Of a stretch of DNA of 51,785 nt, positions 46,688 to 51,785 are shown piece after piece (the first letter of the stretch is position 1; the number at the start of each line of letters is the position of its first letter). Origin of the DNA: Pedobacter hiemivivus (GTDB taxonomy: Bacteria; Bacteroidota; Bacteroidia; Sphingobacteriales; Sphingobacteriaceae). The translations under genes were made by a program, and so were the position numbers. The stretch spans positions 1 to 51,785 of the forward strand of contig NZ_SJSM01000033.1 in assembly GCF_004331685.1 (NCBI RefSeq). Reading direction: 5' to 3'. A model generated the notes under the pieces. That model had not been told where the DNA came from. It searched no databases and worked only from the letters and a program-made list of their open reading frames with translations.

Positions 46688-48130
46688 ATGAAAAGGATCT
46701 TACTCGCATGCATATGCACAGGGCTATGGTTTAGTCCGGCTTCTATAAAAGCGCAGCAAGCAACACCTGTTGCGGCTAAAATCGAATTAAAACACGGTAG
46801 TCACCGTATTGGTAAACGTACCGATGAGGTAATGCAAAAATGGCGTGGCTATGGTTTAGGGCAGTTCATTCACTGGGGCTTATATGCAATCCCGGGCGGA
46901 GAATGGAATGGCAAACAATATAACGGTGCTGCCGAATGGATCCGTTCATGGAATGGTATCCCGAAATCTACTTACGATTCGCTAATTTACAAGTTTAACC
47001 CTGTAAATTTTAATGCAGACGAATGGGCGACGACAGCCAAACAGATGGGCGCAAAATATGTAACCATCACGACCAAACACCATGATGGTTTTTGCTTATG
47101 GCCAAGTAAATATACCTCATATACGGTTGCCAATTCTCCATGGAAAAAAGACATTATGAAACCTTTGGTTGATGCCTATGATAAGGCAGGAATAGATGTA
47201 ATCCTTTACTTCTCTGTAATGGATTGGAACCATCCGGGATGGCGTTATGACATCAAAACAAAAGAAGATAGCGTTGCCTTTGAGGGCTTTAAACAATTTA
47301 CCCGCAATCAGCTGATAGAACTGCTTACCATGTATCCAACGGCTAAAGGCTTATGGTTTGATGGAACCTGGGATAAATCATGGGTAAAACAGGCTGAATT
47401 TGCAGATCAACTGGAAACGGAAATGCGTAAACTCAGACCAGGACTCATCATTGGAAGTCGTTTCCGTGCAGATGAAAAAGGCAAGCGCCATTTCGATGCG
47501 AATAACGTGTTAATGGGCGATTACGAGCAAGGTTGGGAACGTAAATTACCGAACAAAATAGAAGATGTGCATGGCAACGATTGGGACTGTGTAATGACTG
47601 TGCCGGAAAACCAATGGGGTTATAACAAGGCCTGGAAAGGACACATCAAAACTGCCAATGAACTGATCGAAATGACTGCCAAGTCTGTTTCTCTGGGAGG
47701 AAATTTCGTGCTCAATTTTGGTCCACAAGGTGATGGGGCCATTAGAAAAGAAGAAAAACAGTTGGCAACACAAATCGGCAATTGGATGAAAATCAACAAA
47801 GAAGCCATTTACAACTGCCAGTACGCCGGATTAGAAAAACAAGATTGGGGTTATTTCACCAAAAAGACAGGAGGCAATAAACTGTACATGGTTGTATTCA
47901 ATGCCCCAGTTTCAGGCGCTTACCGTGTAAAGCTACCTGCAAAAATGGGCATTACGAAGGCGTACGCATTGGCTACGCCTACACAAAGTTTATCAACCGA
48001 GGAGATCCATACCAACGAGTATTTTATTCACCTTAAAAAACAAGGCGGAGACCAGCCTTTTGTCATCGTTTTAGAAACAAAAAACAGCTCGGACAATAGC
48101 GGTAATGTTTACGACAAAGCGAAAACATAA
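46688..48130 (+). CDS. GH29 alpha-L-fucosidase, secreted
   Basis: 480 residues. The signal peptide ends near SIKAQQ. The GH29 barrel starts with WRGYGLGQFIHWGLY and includes YVTITTKHHDGFCLWPSKYT; the nucleophile is D225 in GLWFDGTW. Late barrel motifs SVSLGGNFVLNFGP and a C-terminal beta domain with the sequence KLYMVVFN are typical. The enzyme removes alpha-linked fucose from glycans by a retaining mechanism. There is no lipobox, so it is expected in the periplasm. It starts a run of three enzymes with the GH88 and DUF2264 genes. Confidence 0.93.
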   Translation: MKRILLACICTGLWFSPASIKAQQATPVAAKIELKHGSHRIGKRTDEVMQKWRGYGLGQFIHWGLYAIPGGEWNGKQYNGAAEWIRSWNGIPKSTYDSLIYKFNPVNFNADEWATTAKQMGAKYVTITTKHHDGFCLWPSKYTSYTVANSPWKKDIMKPLVDAYDKAGIDVILYFSVMDWNHPGWRYDIKTKEDSVAFEGFKQFTRNQLIELLTMYPTAKGLWFDGTWDKSWVKQAEFADQLETEMRKLRPGLIIGSRFRADEKGKRHFDANNVLMGDYEQGWERKLPNKIEDVHGNDWDCVMTVPENQWGYNKAWKGHIKTANELIEMTAKSVSLGGNFVLNFGPQGDGAIRKEEKQLATQIGNWMKINKEAIYNCQYAGLEKQDWGYFTKKTGGNKLYMVVFNAPVSGAYRVKLPAKMGITKAYALATPTQSLSTEEIHTNEYFIHLKKQGGDQPFVIVLETKNSSDNSGNVYDKAKT

Positions 48131-48180
48131 GCCCCAAAACAAAATACACACAAAGGAATACAAGAACACACAAGGAAACT

Positions 48181-49377
48181 ATGAGAAAACTATTGTTTAC
48201 TGTCTGCTTACTGGCTACCGCAGGTTTGGCCAGTGCGCAGCAGGCAAACGGGAACAAGGTGCAGATGAAAGAGCTCATTGATGAGCAATTTAGATTTGCC
48301 GAACAGCAATATAAAGTGCTCGCTAAAAATGTCCCGGCGCAGGTAATGCCAAAAACTTATAATCTTAAAACCAATAAGGTCGAAACCAGTGATACCAAAT
48401 GGTGGACCAGTGGTTTTTACCCGGGGTCATTGCTTTATATTTATGAATATACCAAAGATCCGACTACTTTAAAAGAAGCGGAATTGAGGTTGGCCACACT
48501 GGAAAAGGAAAAACACTATACCGGCAATCATGACCTGGGCTTTATGATGTTTTGCAGTTTTGGCAATGCTTACCGCATTACTAAAAGCCCGAAATATAGA
48601 CCAACAATTGATACGGCTGCGGCTTCATTAATTACACGTTACCGCCCCAATGCAAAAGTAATTCAATCCTGGAATTCCAGTAAAAAATGGAAAGGGCCTG
48701 TGATTATCGACAACCTGATGAATTTGGAATTGCTGGCTTGGGTAACTGATCATGGTGGCGATGCTAAGTATAAAAAGATTGCGATCAACCATGCCAATAC
48801 TTCAATGAAAAATCATTTCAGACCAGATTATAGCTCGTACCATGTGGTAGATTATGACATGAAAACTGGGGCTGTGGTTAAGAGGGGGACAGCCCAGGGT
48901 GCATTCGATGCTTCGGCATGGAGTCGTGGGCAAGGCTGGGCCTTATATGGCTATACTATGATGTACAGGTTTACAAAAGAAAAGCGATATTTAAACCTGG
49001 CGAAAAACATTGCCTCTTTTATATTGAACCACCCTAATATGCCTGCCGATAAAGTTCCCTATTGGGATTTTGATGCCCCTGGTATTCCAAATACTTATAG
49101 GGATGCATCTGCTGCGGCTGTGATTGCTTCAGCATTGTTAGAGCTTGGACAATATACAGAAAAGAAAGACGCTCAAGTTTATATTGATGCTGCGGAGGAA
49201 ATGATTACTTCACTATCCTCTGATGCTTATCGTGCTAAGGCTGGCCAAAATGGAGGCTTTCTACTGATGCACAGTACAGGTGCATTGCCGCTTAGGTCAG
49301 AAGTAGATGTGCCTCTAACTTATGCCGATTATTATTATTTAGAGGCTTTAATGCGTTACAAAAACTGGTATTTATAG
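48181..49377 (+). CDS. GH88 unsaturated glucuronyl hydrolase, secreted
   Basis: 398 residues. The signal peptide ends near GLASAQQ. The (alpha/alpha)6 barrel carries the GH88 motifs WWTSGFYPGSLLYIYEYT, HDLGFM with D118, IIDNLMNLELL with D177, WSRGQGWALYGYTMMYRFT and PYWDFDAPG. By analogy with Bacillus UGL, D118 and D177 match the two catalytic aspartates (88 and 149 there). These enzymes hydrate the double bond of delta-4,5-unsaturated uronic acid residues left by polysaccharide lyases, releasing the end sugar. No polysaccharide lyase is visible in the window, so its partner lyase is encoded elsewhere or the substrate differs. GH105 is less likely. Confidence 0.92.
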   Translation: MRKLLFTVCLLATAGLASAQQANGNKVQMKELIDEQFRFAEQQYKVLAKNVPAQVMPKTYNLKTNKVETSDTKWWTSGFYPGSLLYIYEYTKDPTTLKEAELRLATLEKEKHYTGNHDLGFMMFCSFGNAYRITKSPKYRPTIDTAAASLITRYRPNAKVIQSWNSSKKWKGPVIIDNLMNLELLAWVTDHGGDAKYKKIAINHANTSMKNHFRPDYSSYHVVDYDMKTGAVVKRGTAQGAFDASAWSRGQGWALYGYTMMYRFTKEKRYLNLAKNIASFILNHPNMPADKVPYWDFDAPGIPNTYRDASAAAVIASALLELGQYTEKKDAQVYIDAAEEMITSLSSDAYRAKAGQNGGFLLMHSTGALPLRSEVDVPLTYADYYYLEALMRYKNWYL

Positions 49378-49386
49378 CATAATTAT

Positions 49387-50646
49387 ATGGAAAGAAGAAA
49401 ATTTATAGGTGCTTTTTCATTGGCTGGAATTATTGGCGCAATGAGTCCGAAAAATATTTTAGCCGCTACAGACAAGTCAAAAACATCGATAGGGTATGCC
49501 ATAAACGACCGTGAGTATTGGTGGAAATTATTGAATAAAATTGCTAGTCCTGTAGTCAGTAATCTGGCCAATGGTACATTGATCAAAAATATGCCGGTTG
49601 AAAAATCACCTACTTTCGATTCCCGTTCGCTATCAGTGACTTACCTTGAAGCAGTAGGTCGTACTTATGCCGGCATTGCCCCATGGTTGGCCTTGCCCGA
49701 TGATGAGAGTGCAGAAGGGATAGCAAGAAAAAAATTAAGAGCCGACGCCGTTAATGGCTTGAATAAATGTTTTGCACCTGGCAGCCCAGATGCCTTAAAC
49801 TTCGCCAAAGACTATCAACCAATTGTTGATGCTGCTTACCTGGCGCAATCTTTTTTAAGAGCGCCAAAAGCATTATGGGAACCGCTTGAAGCAGAAACTA
49901 AACAAAGGATCATTAGCGCCTTTAAATCATTAAGAAACAGAAAACCATTTAAAAGCAACTGGCTGTTATTCGGTTCGATTACAGAAGCCTTCCTGCTTTC
50001 CGTTGGAGAAGATTATGATGCCGAACGCCTAAATGAAGGGCCTAAAAAATTGAATGAATGGTATAAAGGTGACGGCTGGTATGGCGATGGCCCGAACCTT
50101 GCCTTCGATTACTATAATTCTTTTGTGATCCACCCCATGATGGTGGATACCCTGGCGGTGATGGCTGATAAAAAATTGGTCGAACAGAAAGTCTATGATC
50201 TTGCTTTAAAACGTATGCAACGTTATGCCGTAGGGCAGGAGCGAATGATTTCTCCGGAGGGAACCTATCCTGCAATTGGTCGATCTATTACTTACCGGAC
50301 TGGTGCATTCCAGGCATTAAGTCAGGTTGCATTGATGGAAAAACTACCTGAATCCATTAAACCCGCTCAGGTACGTTGTGCATTGACTAAAGTGAAGCAG
50401 AACATGTACGGAACACCAGGTACTTTTGATAAAAATGACTGGTTGCAACTAGGTTTTTGTGGTCACCAATCTGAAATAGCAGATTATTATACTTCAACTG
50501 GAAGTTTATACATGGCTACATTGTCTTTTTTACCATTGGGATTGCCAGCTAGTCATGACTTCTGGACTGCCAAACCAGTAGCCTGGACAAGTAAGCGGGC
50601 ATGGGCTGGCGAGGCTTTTGCCAAGGATTACCATGTAGATTATTAA
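49387..50646 (+). CDS. DUF2264-family protein (probable uronic-acid glycoside hydrolase), Tat-type signal
   Basis: 419 residues. The N-terminus ERRKFIGAFSLAGIIGA reads as a twin-arginine signal ending near NILA. The chain is an (alpha/alpha) barrel-like DUF2264 protein: NDREYWWKLLNKIASPVV, WYKGDGWYGDGPNLAFDYYN and GQERMISPEGTYPAIGRS are the conserved stretches. From memory, DUF2264 relates to GH154 beta-glucuronidases; I cannot check that here. Ten bases after the GH88 gene, it likely removes uronic acid from the same glycan. The gene ends nine bases before a strong palindrome. Confidence 0.82.
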   Translation: MERRKFIGAFSLAGIIGAMSPKNILAATDKSKTSIGYAINDREYWWKLLNKIASPVVSNLANGTLIKNMPVEKSPTFDSRSLSVTYLEAVGRTYAGIAPWLALPDDESAEGIARKKLRADAVNGLNKCFAPGSPDALNFAKDYQPIVDAAYLAQSFLRAPKALWEPLEAETKQRIISAFKSLRNRKPFKSNWLLFGSITEAFLLSVGEDYDAERLNEGPKKLNEWYKGDGWYGDGPNLAFDYYNSFVIHPMMVDTLAVMADKKLVEQKVYDLALKRMQRYAVGQERMISPEGTYPAIGRSITYRTGAFQALSQVALMEKLPESIKPAQVRCALTKVKQNMYGTPGTFDKNDWLQLGFCGHQSEIADYYTSTGSLYMATLSFLPLGLPASHDFWTAKPVAWTSKRAWAGEAFAKDYHVDY

Positions 50647-50654
50647 AATATAAT

Positions 50655-50684
50655 ACAAGAACTGTTTAGCTAAACAGTTCTTGT
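50655..50684. terminator. Perfect 15-bp palindrome, bidirectional terminator overlapping a stop codon
   Basis: ACAAGAACTGTTTAG and its exact reverse complement meet at 50669/50670. The minus-strand gene at 50666-51007 ends inside it (its last codons and TAA lie in the right arm and centre). It is flanked by AT-rich DNA and sits between convergent genes, so it probably ends transcription from both. Confidence 0.65.
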
Positions 50685-51007
50685 AAATCTCTATCGGCCG
50701 TAGGTATCTTTTTGAGGAAATCATCAAACCCCGTATTCTCCTGTGAACTATACATTCCGTAGGCGTCCATGATATATCCGATTTGTCCATCCTTATCTTC
50801 TAGCAAATAAAGAACAGAATTGTCTGCGGGATCGGAATCCCCTTCAAAACGATATGTTTTGATAATGGTTAAATCTTCTGGACTATAAATTTTCAGATCA
50901 CTTTGCATTTTGCCGTGGTCAGTCATTTTTATTTCTTTGTCAAGGCCTTTAAGTCTCAATTTCTCTAAAATCTCACTCAGGGTATTCATTTCCATAGGAT
51001 GCTCCAT
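50666..51007 (-). CDS. Small conserved protein of the 'phosphoribosylpyrophosphate synthetase-like' mis-named family
   Basis: 113 residues from ATG 51007; Met codons 5 and 7 are alternative starts. The pattern LSEILEKLRLKGLDKEI, then YSPEDL, YRFEGDSDPADNSVLYLL, and YGMYSS is that of a short Bacteroidota family that databases have called phosphoribosylpyrophosphate synthetase, though it has none of the motifs of that enzyme. There is no signal peptide, so it is cytoplasmic. Function is unknown. It is transcribed toward the utilisation locus and is probably not part of it. Confidence 0.7.
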   Translation of the reverse strand: MEHPMEMNTLSEILEKLRLKGLDKEIKMTDHGKMQSDLKIYSPEDLTIIKTYRFEGDSDPADNSVLYLLEDKDGQIGYIMDAYGMYSSQENTGFDDFLKKIPTADRDLQELFS

Positions 51008-51227
51008 AATGTTATGTTTCTTTTATATAAGAACAACGCTTACGTCAAATGGTTTGTCACAACTGATTTCAGGAAAGTATTTTTCAAAATCAAATGGTTT
51101 CAGGAATGTTTTCCTCGGTAAACAAACAAAATCAGGAATAACTAGCTTCAAGCTAGTTGGAATTAGCCTAAATCAACAAGTAATATCAGTACAAGAGACA
51201 GTATAAGACAAAAAGAACGAGTAGCTA
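51008..51227. other. Intergenic region with short degenerate repeats
   Basis: About 220 bases upstream of the small minus-strand gene; it must hold that gene's promoter. The only structure I see is a 9-bp palindrome with a one-base centre (51140-51158, AACTAGCTT-C-AAGCTAGTT) and two related segments with CAAATGGTTT and TTTCAGGAA. An ORF running through it has no protein character. Confidence 0.45.
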
Positions 51228-51412
51228 ATGAGTTGGGAATAAGTAGTGCTAAAATAGGGGGTTGCTTTACCCTTGGTTTAGGGTTGCCTTAGGGTTGCTT
51301 TACCCTTGACTTACCCTAGGGGTAAAGCAACCCTAAACCAAGGGTAAGGCAAGGGTAAAGTAACCCCCTATTCATTCCCAACTTTAGCCCTACTTATTCC
51401 CTTCTCATTTCG
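51228..51412. repeat. Long imperfect inverted-repeat element (possible MITE or RNA-fold element)
   Basis: Outer arms: TGAGTTGGGAATAAGTAG and GCTAAA (51228-51253) mirror the right end (51385-51412, whose reverse complement reads TGAGAAGGGAATAAGTAGGG then CTAAA). Inner arms from ATAGGGGGTTGCTTTACCC (51254 on) mirror GGGTAAAGTAACCCCCTAT (to 51371). The core is built of repeated GGGTTGCTTTACCC / GGTTTAGGGTTG modules in both orientations. There is no ORF. The element is far richer in GC than its flanks. Confidence 0.65.
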
Positions 51413-51526
51413 AGACCTTCCAAAAGGAAAACTAACTAATGATGTCGGAGACGATGGGGGCTTAAAAAAAGGGGATGCAACAAGCGTTGAGGGCACTGAA
51501 AAAGTCCTTTTAAATATTTGGAGTCC

Positions 51527-51565
51527 AAAAAGAGCAGAAGAACTATGGTTATCTGCTCTTTTTTT
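51527..51565 (+). terminator. Hairpin terminator inside the IS left end
   Basis: AAAAAGAGCAGA (51527-51538) pairs perfectly with TCTGCTCTTTTT (51552-51563), then more T's. Placed between the IS end and the transposase start, it would stop outside transcription from reaching the transposase, a known protective arrangement in insertion sequences. Confidence 0.75.
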
Positions 51566-51597
51566 GTACCTTAAAAGTAGGTTTTAAAAGGTGCCCA

Positions 51598-51785
51598 ATG
51601 TTAGCTCATCAACAAAAGATTCAATTCAGTGCCTACTCAGGATTGTATGATTTGATCATTCCCAAAGACAATTTACTTCGAAAGATCAACGATCTAATAG
51701 ACTTCAGTTTCATTTATGATGAACTGCTCGAGAAGTACTGCCACACCAATGGACGTACTGCGGAGAGTCCGATCCGTATGTTTAA
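51598..51785 (+). CDS. IS1182-like transposase, N-terminal part (truncated by window end)
   Basis: ATG 51598 begins 62 visible codons. The peptide has the DUF772-type N-terminal domain of this group: YDLIIPKDNLLRKINDLID, then IYDELLEKYC and GRTAESPIRMF. The DDE catalytic domain lies beyond the window. It is intact as far as it can be read. Confidence 0.8.
   Translation, partial: MLAHQQKIQFSAYSGLYDLIIPKDNLLRKINDLIDFSFIYDELLEKYCHTNGRTAESPIRMF

Larger units (their letters stand above)
51491..51785 (+). mobile_element. IS1182-like insertion sequence, left end (partial)
   Basis: A candidate terminal sequence GGGCACTGAAAAAGTCC starts at 51491. A strong hairpin and the start of a transposase gene follow, and the window ends inside the transposase. 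The right end and any target duplication are not visible, so the boundary is a proposal. Confidence 0.65.

Noticed and set aside
50910..51206. 98-codon plus-strand ORF
   Set aside because: It is antisense to the small conserved gene and runs into the repeat-containing intergenic DNA, with no protein character.
51254..51371. CRISPR array
   Set aside because: The short modules occur in both orientations without regular unique spacers, and no cas genes are present.

Overview
The window looks like part of a chromosome of a Bacteroidota member of the Sphingobacteriaceae, most likely Pedobacter or a close relative. The evidence is the 23S/5S rRNA sequence style, three SusC/SusD pairs, an ECF sigma factor with a FecR anti-sigma, a giant hybrid two-component regulator, GldA/GldFG-type ABC genes, and many lipoproteins with a Cys-Lys-Lys start to the mature chain. 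The genus is inferred from general resemblance, not from a search.

Layout. (1) 1-505: the 3' end of a 23S rRNA, a 5S rRNA and a rho-independent terminator. (2) 505-946: no recognisable gene. (3) 947-20488: a plus-strand block with ECF sigma factor, FecR-type anti-sigma, a structured leader, an STN-containing SusC, SusD and a small lipoprotein. After a 144-bp gap with a hairpin come a GldA-like ATPase, a GldF-GldG fusion, a tandem-duplicated MutS-like ATPase, an M16 zinc-peptidase lipoprotein, a second GldF-GldG fusion and a fatty-acid-hydroxylase family membrane protein. From 8747 on the genes are spaced by 15 bp or less, or overlap. (4) 20549-25474, minus strand: a DUF4198 periplasmic protein and a 1363-residue hybrid two-component regulator. 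(5) 25740-50646, plus strand: a large polysaccharide/glycoprotein utilisation locus. It has two consecutive SusC-SusD-FAS1-lipoprotein modules, then an M60 gluzincin peptidase lipoprotein between two phosphatase-like/LamG (DUF4983-type) lipoproteins, an Ig-repeat plus NHL-propeller lipoprotein, a 35-codon membrane ORF, a GH29 alpha-L-fucosidase, a GH88 unsaturated glucuronyl hydrolase and a DUF2264 protein. (6) 50666-51785: a small minus-strand gene ending inside a perfect palindrome, a GC-richer inverted-repeat element of about 185 bp, and the left end of an IS1182-like insertion sequence cut by the window edge.

How the genes may work together. In block 3 a substrate bound by SusC/SusD would signal through the STN domain to FecR and the ECF factor. 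The M16 peptidase and ABC genes downstream recall the gammaproteobacterial Fus/YddAB-PqqL arrangement (TonB-dependent receptor, M16 protease, ABC protein), so I propose a protein or peptide import-and-processing system; this is inference. In block 5 the regulator would sense a glycan fragment. The surface lipoproteins and M60 peptidase would capture and cut an O-glycosylated protein, and the fucosidase, glucuronyl hydrolase and DUF2264 enzyme would trim fucose and uronic acid residues. The most novel-looking parts are the composite import/export/MutS/M16 locus and the paired, apparently degenerate phosphatase-like proteins around the M60 peptidase.
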